Source of the DNA: Kocuria dechangensis
GTDB taxonomy: Bacteria; Actinomycetota; Actinomycetes; Actinomycetales; Micrococcaceae
Length of the DNA: 64,000 nucleotides
Assembly: GCF_014636775.1 (NCBI RefSeq)
Contig: NZ_BMEQ01000005.1
Coordinates: forward strand, 62,001 to 126,000
Reading direction: 5' to 3'
Positions 32,281 through 41,455 of the stretch are shown here, piece after piece. How positions within the stretch are numbered: the stretch's first letter is position 1; every line of letters starts with the position of its first letter. The notes below the pieces were generated by a model. It was not told the DNA's origin, searched no databases, and was given only the letters and a program-made list of their open reading frames with translations. A program made the position numbers and the translations under genes.

Positions 32281-34118
32281 CCGGTCCGCTGCGGCCGCCC
32301 GGGGGTCCCCGGCGCGGTGTCCCGCAGGGCGAGGGCCGCCTGGACCAGGGCGGAGTGGGTCAGGGCCTGGGGGAAGTTGCCGAGGTGGGCGCCGGTGGCG
32401 GGGTCCAGCTCCTCCCCGTAGAGGCCGAGCGGGGTGGCCAGGCCGAGCAGCTCCTCGAACAGCTCGAGAGCCTCGCCGCGGCGCCCGGTGCGGGCCAGGG
32501 CCTCGACGAGCCAGAAGGAGCAGGGCAGGAAGGCGCCCTCGCCGCCGGGCAGGCCGTCGCGGCCCGGGGGATAGCGGTACAGGAGCGGGCCGCCGGCCGA
32601 GAGCTCGGCCCGGACGGCGTCCACGGTGCCGCGCGCGCGGGAGGAGCCGTCGGCCTCGAAGCCCAGGCCCGGGAGCAGGAGCAGGGCCGCGTCCAGGTCG
32701 TCGGAGCCGTAGGTGCGGGTGTAGCTGTGGCGGACCGGGTCGAAGCCGCGGTCCCGGACCTCGGCGGCCAGCTCCTCCCGGGCGGTCAGCCACCGGCGTC
32801 GCTGCGCCTCGCCCAGGCGGTGGCCCTCCCCGATGCGCAGCGCCCGGTCCAGGGCCAGCCAGCCCATCAGCTTGGAGTGCACGTGGTGGGCGGCGTCGCC
32901 CCGGATCTCCCAGATCCCCGCGTCCGGGTCCTGCCACTGCCTGGCGACCTGGTCGGTGAAGCCGCGCATCGCCCGCCAGGTCTCGGAGTTCAGCCGGTGC
33001 CCGGCGCGCACGTAGGCCCAGGCGGCGTCCAGGACCCAGCCGTAGCCGTCGAGCTGGTGCTGGCCGGCGGCGGCATTGCCCACCCGCACCGGGTGGCTGG
33101 CGGCGTAGCCGGGCCAGCCGTCCAGCGTCCGCTCGGTGGGGACCCGGCATCCCATCAGGGTGAGCAGGGCGGGCAGCCGGGGCCGGTCCAGGCGGCTGGC
33201 GTGGAGCAGCCAGCCCAGGAACCGTTCGGCCTCGGCGGGCCTGCCGGTGCCCAGGAACGTGGCCACCCCGATGCTGGCGTCGCGGGGCCAGGTGTAGCGG
33301 TAGTCCCAGTTGCGCACGCCCCCGGGGTCCTCGGGCAGGGAGGTGGTGGGGGCGGCCACAGGGGCCCCCGAGGGGGAGTAGGTGAGCAGGCGCAGGGTGA
33401 GCAGGCTGCGCACCACCGCCGGCCGGAAGGGCAGGTCCCGGTGGACGGCCCCGGCCCACTCCTGCCACCGGGCCTCGTCGGCGGAGACGAGGTCCCAGGC
33501 GGTGGAGGGCACGACGTGGATCAGGGGCTCGCCGTAGGCGGCGGCGAGCACGACGGTGACCGGCCGGCCGGGCTCCACGGTGATCGTGGCCGGGCGTGCA
33601 GGGGTGATCTCCAGCGGCGGGTCACTGCCCAGGGACAGGGCCAGCCGGCCGAAGTCGCACACCAGCCCCGGCCCCCGCCGGGTGCGCGGCCGGCGGTGGT
33701 GCTCGCCCCAGCGGGGGTCGAAATCGACCACCGCGGTGACCGGGGCGTCCTCGGCCGAGAGCCGCCGCACCAGCACCGTGGCCGGCAGCAGGCGGCCGGC
33801 GACCTCGGCGACCATGGCCTCGGCGAGCACCAGACGACCGCCCCCGGTGGCCCAGGTCGTCTCCAGGGTGGCGGTGTTCTCCCGGTAGCGCCGCGCCACC
33901 GGCGCGGCGGGGTCGAGCGGGCCCATCCGGAAGCGCCCGGCGCCGGGCCCGCCCAGCAGGGCGCCGAACACCGGGGTGCCGTCGAAGCCGGGCAGGCAGC
34001 ACCAGTCGATCGTGCCGTCGCCGGTGACGAGCACGGCCGTGCGGGTGCCGCCGATCAGCCCGTGGTCGGCGATGGGCGCCGGTTCCCGCGGGGCCCTGCT
34101 CCCGTCCCGATCGGCCAT
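32277..34118 (-). CDS. glycoside hydrolase family 15 (glucoamylase/trehalase-like) enzyme
   Basis: 613 residues. N-terminal GH15-associated beta domain (about 15-220, starting IADHGLIGGTRTAVLVTGDG and GTIDWCCLPGFDGTPVFGAL), then the (alpha/alpha)6 catalytic barrel. PGGVRNWDYRYTWPRDAS is the substrate loop, DPDAGIWEIRG carries the general acid Glu, and LYGEELDPATGAHLGNFPQA the second catalytic Glu. No signal peptide, so cytosolic; actinobacterial relatives are trehalases or dextran/maltooligosaccharide glucosidases. It is downstream of the small membrane protein and ilvD on the same strand, with gaps of 21 and 27 bases. Confidence 0.92.
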   Translation of the reverse strand: MADRDGSRAPREPAPIADHGLIGGTRTAVLVTGDGTIDWCCLPGFDGTPVFGALLGGPGAGRFRMGPLDPAAPVARRYRENTATLETTWATGGGRLVLAEAMVAEVAGRLLPATVLVRRLSAEDAPVTAVVDFDPRWGEHHRRPRTRRGPGLVCDFGRLALSLGSDPPLEITPARPATITVEPGRPVTVVLAAAYGEPLIHVVPSTAWDLVSADEARWQEWAGAVHRDLPFRPAVVRSLLTLRLLTYSPSGAPVAAPTTSLPEDPGGVRNWDYRYTWPRDASIGVATFLGTGRPAEAERFLGWLLHASRLDRPRLPALLTLMGCRVPTERTLDGWPGYAASHPVRVGNAAAGQHQLDGYGWVLDAAWAYVRAGHRLNSETWRAMRGFTDQVARQWQDPDAGIWEIRGDAAHHVHSKLMGWLALDRALRIGEGHRLGEAQRRRWLTAREELAAEVRDRGFDPVRHSYTRTYGSDDLDAALLLLPGLGFEADGSSRARGTVDAVRAELSAGGPLLYRYPPGRDGLPGGEGAFLPCSFWLVEALARTGRRGEALELFEELLGLATPLGLYGEELDPATGAHLGNFPQALTHSALVQAALALRDTAPGTPGRPQRTG

Positions 34119-34139
34119 GCCGTCCCCGTCCCGCGGTCC

Positions 34140-34616
34140 TCAGCGCGGCTCGAGGAGCAGCCCCAGGAGGGCGCCGTAGAGCACATGGGCGAGCCCCGCG
34201 ACGGCCGGGGTCTGGAAGCCGTAGTTCAGGCCGAGCAGTCCCGGCGGCTCCAGGACCGCCCTGCTGGCCGGCCCCGCCCGGTGCGAGGCCATCCGGGGGT
34301 GCACCCCCGGCAGCAGGGGCAGGATCAGGGTGAGGGCGACCGCGCCGTGGAGCAGGCCCAGCAGGGCGCCGAGCCACCACGTGCTCTGCCCGAGCAGCGC
34401 GAACGTCCCCGCGTAGCCGAGCGCGAAGCCCTGGCCCGCCCCCAGGTGCAGGAAGCCGCCGATCGCCCTGGCCCGGTCGGGATCCGGGGTGACGAGGGTG
34501 CCCAGTACCAGGGGCAGATCCAGCCGGGTGAGACCGGCCATCTGCGCCGCGATCATCACCAGCGTCAGGGCGCTGGTGGCCAGCAGCCCGAAGAGGGCCC
34601 AGCCCGCCCAGTCCAT
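34140..34616 (-). CDS. small polytopic membrane protein of unknown function
   Basis: 158 residues with four or five hydrophobic helices (ALFGLLATSALTLVMIAAQ, GQGFALGYAGTFALLG, WLGALLGLLHGAVALTLIL, VAGLAHVLYGALLGLLL). The loop PLLPGVHPRMAS recurs in a family of uncharacterised actinobacterial membrane proteins (recall). Lies 27 bases after ilvD and 21 before the GH15 gene, so likely co-transcribed with both. ATG at 34616. Confidence 0.75.
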   Translation of the reverse strand: MDWAGWALFGLLATSALTLVMIAAQMAGLTRLDLPLVLGTLVTPDPDRARAIGGFLHLGAGQGFALGYAGTFALLGQSTWWLGALLGLLHGAVALTLILPLLPGVHPRMASHRAGPASRAVLEPPGLLGLNYGFQTPAVAGLAHVLYGALLGLLLEPR

Positions 34617-34643
34617 CTCGGCACCCCGTCCCGGTCCGCGGGC

Positions 34644-36335
34644 TCAGCCGGTGACCGCCCCCAGGGACGCCGAGCGCACCAGCTTCACGTACTTGCCGAG
34701 CACCCCGCCCTCGTACTGGGGGCGCAGCGGGGCCCAGCCGTCGCGGCGCCGCGCGAGCTCCTCCGGATCCACCAGCAGGTCGAGGGTGCGGCGCTGCAGG
34801 TCCACCCGGATCCGGTCGCCGTCGCGCACGAACGCGACCGGCCCGGCGTCGACCGCCTCCGGGGCGAGGTGGCCGATGCACAGCCCAGTGGTGCCGCCGG
34901 AGAACCGGCCGTCGGTCAGCAGGAGCACGTCCTTGCCCAGGCCGGCGCCCTTGATGGCGCCGGTGATGGCGAGCATCTCCCGCATGCCGGGGCCGCCCTT
35001 CGGGCCCTCGTAGCGGATGACGAGGACGTCGCCGGCGGCGATGGCGCCCTCCTCGAGGGCGTCCATCGCGGCCTGCTCCCGCTCGAAGACCCGGGCCGGG
35101 CCCTCGAACACCTCGGCGTCGAAGCCCGCGGACTTCACCACCGCGCCCTCGGGGGCCAGCGAGCCGTGGAGGACCGTGATGCCGCCCGTGCGGTGGATCG
35201 GGTTGTCGAGGGTGCGGATCACCTCGCCGTCCAGCGGGTCGGGGTCGAGGGCGGCGAGGTTCTCCGCGACGGTGCTGCCCGTGACGGTCAGGGCGTCCCC
35301 GTGCAGCAGGCCGGCGTCCAGCAGGGCCTTCATGACCACCGGGATGCCGCCGTGGCGGTCGACGTCGTTCATCACGAAGCGGCCGAACGGCTTGAGGTCC
35401 GCGAGGTGGGGCACGCGGTCGCCGATCCGGTTGAAGTCCTCGAGGCTCAGCTCCACCTCGGCCTCGTGCGCGATGGCGAGCAGGTGCAGGACCGCGTTCG
35501 TGGACCCCCCGAGGGCCATGAGCACGGTGATCGCGTTCTCGAAGGCCTCCTTGCTCAGGACGTCGCGCGCCGTGATGCCCTGCCGGAGCATCTCGACGAC
35601 GGCCTCGCCGGAGCGGTGGGCGAACTGGTCGCGGCGCCGGTCCGCCGAGGGCGGGGCCGCAGAGCCGGGCAGGCTCATGCCGAGGGCCTCGGCCACGGAG
35701 GCCATGGTGTTCGCGGTGTACATCCCGCCGCAGGCGCCCTCGCCGGGACAGATGGCCCGCTCGATCCGGTCGAGGTCCTGCTTGCCCATCAGCCCGGCCT
35801 TGCACGCGCCCACGGCCTCGAAGGCGTCGATGAGGGTGACGTCCTTCTCGGTGCCGTCGGTGAGCTTCACCCAGCCCGGGGCGATCGTCCCGGCGTAGAG
35901 GAACACCGCCGCGAGGTCCAGGCGGGCGGCGGCCATGAGCATGCCGGGCAGGGACTTGTCGCACCCGGCCAGCAGCACGCTGCCGTCGAGGCGCTCGGCC
36001 TGCACCACGGTCTCCACGGAGTCGGCGATCACCTCGCGGGAGACGAGCGAGAAGTGCATGCCCTCGTGCCCCATCGAGATCCCGTCCGAGACGGAGATCG
36101 TGCCGAACTGCAGGGGATAGCCGCCGCCGGCGTGCACGCCCTCCTTGCAGCCCCGGGCCAGCCGGTCCAGGGAGAGGTTGCAGGGGGTGATCTCGTTCCA
36201 GGAGCTGGCGATGCCGATCTGCGGCTTGTCCCAGTCGTCGTCGCCCATGCCCACGGCGCGGAGCATGCCGCGGCTGGCGGTCGCGTCGACGCCGTCGGTG
36301 ACCTGGCGGCTGCGGGGCTTCATGTCGGGGCTCAT
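34644..36335 (-). CDS. ilvD: dihydroxy-acid dehydratase
   Basis: 563 residues, full length for IlvD. Converts dihydroxyisovalerate and dihydroxy-methylvalerate to the 2-keto acids of valine and isoleucine. Iron-sulfur ligands are visible in [21 protein letters not shown] and [33 protein letters not shown] and [18 protein letters not shown] are further signatures. Start ATG at 36335 (a second ATG four codons on). No other ilv gene is in the window and I see no attenuator or T-box upstream. Confidence 0.95.
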   Translation of the reverse strand: MSPDMKPRSRQVTDGVDATASRGMLRAVGMGDDDWDKPQIGIASSWNEITPCNLSLDRLARGCKEGVHAGGGYPLQFGTISVSDGISMGHEGMHFSLVSREVIADSVETVVQAERLDGSVLLAGCDKSLPGMLMAAARLDLAAVFLYAGTIAPGWVKLTDGTEKDVTLIDAFEAVGACKAGLMGKQDLDRIERAICPGEGACGGMYTANTMASVAEALGMSLPGSAAPPSADRRRDQFAHRSGEAVVEMLRQGITARDVLSKEAFENAITVLMALGGSTNAVLHLLAIAHEAEVELSLEDFNRIGDRVPHLADLKPFGRFVMNDVDRHGGIPVVMKALLDAGLLHGDALTVTGSTVAENLAALDPDPLDGEVIRTLDNPIHRTGGITVLHGSLAPEGAVVKSAGFDAEVFEGPARVFEREQAAMDALEEGAIAAGDVLVIRYEGPKGGPGMREMLAITGAIKGAGLGKDVLLLTDGRFSGGTTGLCIGHLAPEAVDAGPVAFVRDGDRIRVDLQRRTLDLLVDPEELARRRDGWAPLRPQYEGGVLGKYVKLVRSASLGAVTG

Positions 36336-36425
36336 GCGGTCTCTCCCGGGTCGGCGGTGTGCGGTGCGGTGCGTGGGCAGGGCGTGCCGCCGAACCTATC
36401 AACGGGAGTCCCGGCCGTCGAGGGC

Positions 36426-37139
36426 TCAGGAGGAGGCGCTCACCTCGAGACCGCTGAAGCGGACCCTGGCGTCCTGGCTGTACAGACCGATGGACCCGCC
36501 CCGGTAGGGCGCCTCCTCGTCGACGACCGTGGCGAGCTCCTGCCCGTCGACGCTGACCGTCATCCGGGGCCAGTCGTGCTCGACGTGCACCCGGTAGTCC
36601 CGGCCGGTGGGGAACTGCCGGTCGGTGCCGGCGTCGAGGAAGCGCTGCTGCCCGGGGTAGTCCGGGTCCTGCTTCAGGATCTCCCACCCGTTGGGCTTGA
36701 GCACCACGGCGTAGAAGCGGTCCCGGTCCTGCACGTTCCACAGCACCCAGCCCACCTCCCAGGGATCGGGCGCGTTCTCCCGCAGCTGCTCCTCCGTGCG
36801 CAGCGTGATCCCCAGGTCCGGGTCCTGGTGCTCCGCGGTCGTCACGACCATGCCCGTGTGGGTGTCCTCCGGGGCGGCGGGGACCTGCGGCTCGAGCAGG
36901 ACCTCGCCGTCGTCGCCGGAGACCTCCCCGCCCCCGGTGGACAGCACGGTCCAGCGGCCGTGGACCTCCCCGTCGGCCCACGTGCCGCCCCGGGCGACGA
37001 GCACCCCGGCGACCAGGAGGCAGACGATGAGCACGACCACGGCGCCGAGCAGCCTCCGCCGCGTCGTCCCGCGGCCGCCGGGGCCCGGGCGGTCCCGGCG
37101 GACGTGACGGGCCTCGGTGTGCAGGGCAGGACGTTGCAT
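36426..37139 (-). CDS. membrane-anchored jellyroll (concanavalin-like) protein
   Basis: 237 residues: basic N-terminus, one membrane helix (about 31-51, LLGAVVVLIVCLLVAGVLVA) and an extracytoplasmic beta-rich domain. WTVLSTGGGEVSG, then WEVGWVLWNVQDRDRFYAVV, RDYRVHVEHDWPRMTVSVDG and GSIGLYSQDARVRFSGLEV are typical of DUF1080/LamG-like carbohydrate-binding or hydrolase jellyrolls. ATG at 37139 with GAGGAG seven bases upstream. A perfect leader hairpin lies 51 bases before it. It may bind polysaccharide outside the cell. Confidence 0.75.
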   Translation of the reverse strand: MQRPALHTEARHVRRDRPGPGGRGTTRRRLLGAVVVLIVCLLVAGVLVARGGTWADGEVHGRWTVLSTGGGEVSGDDGEVLLEPQVPAAPEDTHTGMVVTTAEHQDPDLGITLRTEEQLRENAPDPWEVGWVLWNVQDRDRFYAVVLKPNGWEILKQDPDYPGQQRFLDAGTDRQFPTGRDYRVHVEHDWPRMTVSVDGQELATVVDEEAPYRGGSIGLYSQDARVRFSGLEVSASS

Positions 37140-37510
37140 CGTGGAGCTCCTCTGTACCGCGCCCCGGTCCGTCCCCCTGACGGTCCGGCGGGTTCTCCCG
37201 CGAGGGGAGAACCCATGGCCTCCAGGGTCGCAGGATTCCCACGCCGAGTCTCGCACCTTCCCGTTGCGAACGGAACGGCCCACAGGGGTGCGGAGGCATG
37301 GATTTGCACTTGTCAACACACGGTCGGCCCACGCCCTCCTGCCGCTCGGGACGTGGTGGGGGGCGCGACTGTCGCACAAAGTGTCGACAGACCTTTGTCC
37401 AGTCGTCCCCCGGCCTGGTGCCGAGCCCGCCGCGCCGAGGGGGAGACAATCCGGCCCGGTGCTCCTAGGCTGGAGGAAGAAGGTAAGCAACCTGATCGAA
37501 GGAGATCGAC
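37140..37510. other. 371-base divergent intergenic region
   Basis: No gene. It holds a perfect 10-bp hairpin GGGTTCTCCC / GGGAGAACCC with a five-base loop at 37190-37214, in the leader of the minus-strand jellyroll gene. The rest is presumed promoter sequence for that gene and for the plus-strand SDR; no operator or riboswitch is recognised. Confidence 0.6.
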
Positions 37511-38413
37511 ATGCCAGAGTCGCCCGTGTCCCACCACGCCCGGCAGATGACCGACGACGAGGGAGGGATGCCCGAGCAGCAGCAGGCGCCCCCGGGCCTG
37601 ACCGCGGCGATGGATCCGGTGCCGGACCACGGCGAGGCCTCCTGGGAGGGGCACGGCCGCCTGGAGGGGCTCAAGGCCCTGATCACCGGGGGCGACTCCG
37701 GGATCGGGCGCGCCGTGGCCATCGCGTTCGCCCGGGAGGGCGCCGACGTGGCCATCAACTACCTGCCCGAGGAGGACGAGGACGCCCATGACGTCGCGGG
37801 CTGGATCGAGAAGGCCGGGCGCACGGCCGTCCTGGTCCCCGGCGACCTCCGCGAGGAGCAGGCCTGCGAGGACATCGTGGCCCGCGCCGTCGAGGGCCTC
37901 GGCGGGCTCAACATCGTGGTGAACAACGCAGGCTTCCACTGGGCGCGGGGGGAGGAGGGCCTCAAGGGCCTGGCCGCGGAGGACCTGGAGCGGGCCGTGC
38001 GCACCAACCTCTACGGCACGCTGTGGATCAGCCGGGCGGCGCTGAAGCACCTGGGCCGCGGCGACTGCATCATCAACACGACCTCCGTGCAGGCCTACGA
38101 CCCGTCGGTGTCGATGATCGACTACGCCGCCACCAAGGCCGCGCTCAACAACGTCACCGCGAACCTCGCCGCGGAACTGGGGCCGGAGGGCATCCGGGTC
38201 AACGCCGTGGCGCCCGGACCGGTCTGGACGCCGCTGCAGCCGGCCACCAAGGAGCCGGAGGCGGTCGCCGCCATGGGCAAGAACACGCCCCTGGGGCGGA
38301 TCGCGCAGCCCGCGGAGCTCGCCGGCGCCTACGTCTTCCTCGCCTCCCCGGCCGAGGCCAGCTACGTCAGCGGCACCGTCGTGGGCGTCACCGGCGGCCT
38401 GCCGGTCTTCTGA
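37511..38413 (+). CDS. SDR oxidoreductase, general-stress (YghA/GsiB-neighbour) type
   Basis: 300 residues. A 50-residue N-terminal extension (HHARQMTDDEGGMPEQQQAP) precedes the Rossmann domain: ALITGGDSGIGRAVAIAFAR, NIVVNNAGFHWARG, catalytic Ser in INTTSVQAYDPS and Tyr-x3-Lys as DYAATKAALNN. This extended form is characteristic of stress-induced SDRs. ATG at 37511 with GAAGGAG. The ChaB-like gene 27 bases downstream is another stress-type protein, so an osmotic/oxidative stress operon is likely (inference). Confidence 0.9.
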   Translation: MPESPVSHHARQMTDDEGGMPEQQQAPPGLTAAMDPVPDHGEASWEGHGRLEGLKALITGGDSGIGRAVAIAFAREGADVAINYLPEEDEDAHDVAGWIEKAGRTAVLVPGDLREEQACEDIVARAVEGLGGLNIVVNNAGFHWARGEEGLKGLAAEDLERAVRTNLYGTLWISRAALKHLGRGDCIINTTSVQAYDPSVSMIDYAATKAALNNVTANLAAELGPEGIRVNAVAPGPVWTPLQPATKEPEAVAAMGKNTPLGRIAQPAELAGAYVFLASPAEASYVSGTVVGVTGGLPVF

Positions 38414-38440
38414 ACGACCGACCACGAGAAGGAGCACGCC

Positions 38441-38863
38441 ATGCCCAAGACCGGCAAGGACGGCCACGCCCGCGACGAGGAGCTGCCCTCGACCCTGCAG
38501 CGCTCCGGGGAGAAGGCACAGGACACCTTCGCCAAGACCTACGACGCGGCCATGGAGCAGTACGACGACGAGGAGCGCGCCTCCCGCACCGCCTACGCCT
38601 CGCTCAAGCACACCCACGAGAAGGTCGGCGACCGCTGGGAGGAGAAGGACGAGTACGGCCCCTCCGACGCGCACGCCGAGGGCGGCCGGGACTCGAGGGC
38701 CCCGACGGCCGGCGGCGTGGACGCCAACGCCTCGAAGCAGCACCTCTACGAGGTGGCGCAGCGGCTCGACATCGAGGGCCGGTCCTACATGACCAAGAAG
38801 GAGCTCGTCGACGCGATCCGCAAGGCCAACGACGCCGCCACCCGGAAGGCGCGGGAGGGCTGA
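38441..38863 (+). CDS. ChaB-domain protein with Rho N-terminal-like domain
   Basis: 140 residues. ChaB-like domain (about 12-72, ELPSTLQRSGEKAQDTFAK and ASLKHTHEKVGDRWEEKDEY), then a disordered linker and a C-terminal SAP/Rho_N-like helix pair (KQHLYEVAQRLDIEGRSYM, TKKELVDAIRKAN) that can bind nucleic acid. Strongly charged, cytosolic. ATG at 38441 follows AAGGAG. Forms an operon with the upstream SDR. Exact role unknown. Confidence 0.88.
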   Translation: MPKTGKDGHARDEELPSTLQRSGEKAQDTFAKTYDAAMEQYDDEERASRTAYASLKHTHEKVGDRWEEKDEYGPSDAHAEGGRDSRAPTAGGVDANASKQHLYEVAQRLDIEGRSYMTKKELVDAIRKANDAATRKAREG

Positions 38864-38864
38864 C

Positions 38865-38887
38865 CCCGGCCTCCGGGAGGGGCCGGG
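38865..38887 (+). terminator. short GC hairpin after the ChaB gene
   Basis: CCCGGCC / GGCCGGG stem of seven pairs with a nine-base loop right after the stop. The convergent TauE gene ends 28 bases further on, so it may serve both. Confidence 0.45.
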
Positions 38888-38914
38888 ACAGGGAGGGTCA
38901 GGGTGCGGGGAGGG

Positions 38915-39658
38915 TCAGAGGACGCCGAGCAGGCCGCGCACCAGGGTGAGCGCCCCGCCCGCGCCCGCCAGGACCATCGCCAGCGTGCGCGCCGCGGACA
39001 CCGGCACCCGGCGGGACAGCGCCCCTCCGACGGCCACGCCGAGCAGCACGAGGACGACGACGCCGGGCGCCGTCCACCACGGGGGCAGCCCGTCGGCGCC
39101 GACGGCGCCCAGGAGGGTCTTGGTCAGCACGGACAGCGCGCCCATCGTCATGAACACCGGCTGGAGCGTGGCGGCGAAGGACCGCTGCTCCCAGCGGGCC
39201 AGGCGGGAGTGGATCACCATCACCGGCCCCGCCACGCCGGCCGTGGTGTTGAAGAACCCGCCGATCGCGCCGGCGAGCGCGGTGGGCAGCCGGCCCTTCC
39301 ACTCCGGCAGGCGGGGGAGGCCGAACATCGTGCCCAGCGCCAGGAGCACCACGCCGCCGACCACCACCTGCAGCCACGCGGCCGGCAGCTCCCGGACCAC
39401 GAGCGCGGCGGGCACCGCGCCCACGGCCGCGGCGGGGGCGATGATCGCGAAGCGGCGCCAGTCCACGTGGCGCCACACCGAGAGCATGATGAGGAAGCCG
39501 GAGACCGTCGTCGTCGCGTTGGTGACGAGCACCCCGGTGGCCGGGCCCAGGAGCAGTGCCAGGGTGGGGGCGACGACGAGGCCCACCCCGGTGCCCGAGA
39601 CGCGCTGCAGGACCGAGCCCACGAGGATCGCGAGGGCGGCGACGGCGAGGAGTTCCAC
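38915..39658 (-). CDS. TauE/SafE-family sulfite/anion exporter
   Basis: 247 residues with about eight hydrophobic helices. LAILVGSVLQRVSGTGVGLV and the second-half mirror AGAIGGFFNTTAGVAGPVMV are the two G-rich repeats of TauE/SafE transporters, which export sulfite, sulfoacetate or similar anions. GTG at 39658 puts the first helix at the start (VELLAVAAL); the frame goes back to 39688. Divergent from the RecQ-like gene with 83 bases between. The substrate is not fixed by context. Confidence 0.85.
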   Translation of the reverse strand: MELLAVAALAILVGSVLQRVSGTGVGLVVAPTLALLLGPATGVLVTNATTTVSGFLIMLSVWRHVDWRRFAIIAPAAAVGAVPAALVVRELPAAWLQVVVGGVVLLALGTMFGLPRLPEWKGRLPTALAGAIGGFFNTTAGVAGPVMVIHSRLARWEQRSFAATLQPVFMTMGALSVLTKTLLGAVGADGLPPWWTAPGVVVLVLLGVAVGGALSRRVPVSAARTLAMVLAGAGGALTLVRGLLGVL

Positions 39659-39741
39659 GGCCCCATTGTGCGCCACGGGGCGCCGCACGCCGGCACGGGC
39701 GGTCGTTGGGCCGTCCCGGGGGCGGCAGTAGGCTCGCTGTC

Positions 39742-41439
39742 ATGACGACCGCCACGCCCGGCGCTCCTCCCGGGCCCGTGCCGGAGCGCGGGGGGACGCC
39801 GGAGGAGCTGCGGCGGATCGCCGCCGCCTGCTTCGGCATCGACGAGTTCCGGGAGGGGCAGTTCGAGGCCATGGAGGCGGCCGCCTCCGGCCGGGACGTC
39901 CTGGCGGTGATGCCCACCGGCCACGGCAAGTCCGCGATCTACCAGGTCCCCGGCACGGCCCTGCCCGGGACCGCGGTGGTCGTGTCCCCGCTGATCGCCC
40001 TGCAGCACGACCAGGTGGAGGCGATCAACGCGGACCTCGGCGCCGAGCGTGCCTTCGCCGTGAACTCGAAGGTCGGGCCCCGCCGCGAGCGCGCCGCGTG
40101 GGACGCGGTGGAGAGCGGGCGGGCGAAGTTCCTCTTCCTGGCCCCCGAGCAGCTGGCCCGCGAGGAGACGGCGGAGCGGCTCGCCGCGCACCCGCCCTCC
40201 CTGTTCGTGGTGGACGAGGCGCACTGCATCGCCTCGTGGGGCCACGACTTCCGCCCGGACTACCTGGTGCTCGGCGAGGCGGTCGAGCGGCTGGGGCACC
40301 CGCCCGTCGTCGCCCTCACGGCCACGGCCTCCCCGCACACCCGGGCCGAGATCGTGGACCGGCTGGGGATGCGCGACCCGCTGGTGCTGGTGCACAGCTT
40401 CGACCGGCCCAACATCGAGCTGAGGGTCGTGCGCCACCACAAGGCCTCCGACAAGCGGCGGGCGGTGCTCGCCGAGGTCGCCGGCCTCGCCGGGCCCGGC
40501 CTGGTCTACGTGGCCACCCGCCGGGAGACCGAGGAGTACGCCGCGCAGCTGGCCGGGCGCGGGCTGCGCGCCGAGGCCTACCACGCCGGGCGGCGCCAGG
40601 CCGAGCGGCAGGAGGTCCACGAGCGGTTCCTGGCCGACGAGCTCGACGTCGTCGTGGCCACCACCGCGTTCGGGATGGGCATCGACAAGCCCGACGTGCG
40701 GTACGTGGTCCACGCGGACATCCCCGACTCCCTGGACAGCTACTACCAGGAGATCGGGCGCGCCGGCCGGGACGGGCGGCCCGCCCTGGCCGTGCTCCAC
40801 TACCGCTCCGAGGACCTGGGGCTGCAGCAGTACTTCGCCGGCGCGGCCCCGGACGAGGCCGACCTCGAGACGGTCTTCCGGGGCGTGCGCGCGGAGGGCC
40901 CCGTGCGGGCCCGCGAGCTGCGGGAGCGCACCGGTTTGGGGCCCCGCGCGCAGGCCAGGGCCCTGCACCTGCTCGAGCACAGCGGCGGCGTCCTCGCCAC
41001 CCCCCAGGGCTACCGCGCCGTGACCGGCGCCGCTCCGGGGAGGGTCGTGGCGAGGGCCCTCGCGGAGGCGGCGGCCCAGCACCGGATCGACCGGTCGCGG
41101 ATCGAGATGATGCGCGGCTACGCCGAGACCGACGGGTGCCGCAGGGACTGGCTGCTCAACTACTTCGGCGAGGAGACCAGCGGCTGGTGCGGCAACTGCG
41201 ACAACTGCGAGGAGGAGGGCTCCGCCGCGGAGGCGGAGGAGCGCCTGGCCGCGACGCCCCACGGCTGGGAGATCCAGACCCCCGTCGCCCACCGCGAGTG
41301 GGGCCACGGGATCGTCATGGGCGCGGAGCCGGACCGGATCACCGTGCTGTTCGACTCCGTGGGCTACAAGGAGCTGTCCCTGAGGCTCATCGAGGAGAAC
41401 GCGGGGCTGCTCGTGCACGAGGGACCCGCGGGCGGGTGA
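39742..41439 (+). CDS. recQ: RecQ-family ATP-dependent DNA helicase
   Basis: 565 residues. SF2 helicase motifs: I as MPTGHGKSAIYQ, II as VVDEAHCIASWGHDFRPDY, III as ALTATASP, V as ATTAFGMGIDKPDVRYV and VI as YQEIGRAGRDG. The RecQ zinc element is CRRDWLLNYFGE with CGNCDNC. A winged-helix-like part follows. The last about 55 residues (WGHGIVMGAEPDRITVLFDS) form a small beta domain seen in actinobacterial RecQ relatives instead of an HRDC. Motif I has GHGKS where E. coli RecQ has GGGKS. Unwinds DNA in repair. ATG at 39742. Confidence 0.9.
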   Translation: MTTATPGAPPGPVPERGGTPEELRRIAAACFGIDEFREGQFEAMEAAASGRDVLAVMPTGHGKSAIYQVPGTALPGTAVVVSPLIALQHDQVEAINADLGAERAFAVNSKVGPRRERAAWDAVESGRAKFLFLAPEQLAREETAERLAAHPPSLFVVDEAHCIASWGHDFRPDYLVLGEAVERLGHPPVVALTATASPHTRAEIVDRLGMRDPLVLVHSFDRPNIELRVVRHHKASDKRRAVLAEVAGLAGPGLVYVATRRETEEYAAQLAGRGLRAEAYHAGRRQAERQEVHERFLADELDVVVATTAFGMGIDKPDVRYVVHADIPDSLDSYYQEIGRAGRDGRPALAVLHYRSEDLGLQQYFAGAAPDEADLETVFRGVRAEGPVRARELRERTGLGPRAQARALHLLEHSGGVLATPQGYRAVTGAAPGRVVARALAEAAAQHRIDRSRIEMMRGYAETDGCRRDWLLNYFGEETSGWCGNCDNCEEEGSAAEAEERLAATPHGWEIQTPVAHREWGHGIVMGAEPDRITVLFDSVGYKELSLRLIEENAGLLVHEGPAGG

Positions 41440-41455
41440 GGCGCCCCCGGGCGGA

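Noticed and set aside
36336-36425. T-box or leader-peptide attenuator upstream of ilvD
   Set aside because: No T-box core sequence and no run of branched-chain codons in the short upstream gap.
31989-37550. A 1853-codon open frame on the plus strand, and a 1275-codon one on the minus strand at 33622-37449
   Set aside because: Both run across the GH15, membrane and ilvD genes in other frames. Long stop-free shadows are expected at over 70% GC; their translations are low-complexity Arg/Gly/Ala/Pro-rich with no domain.
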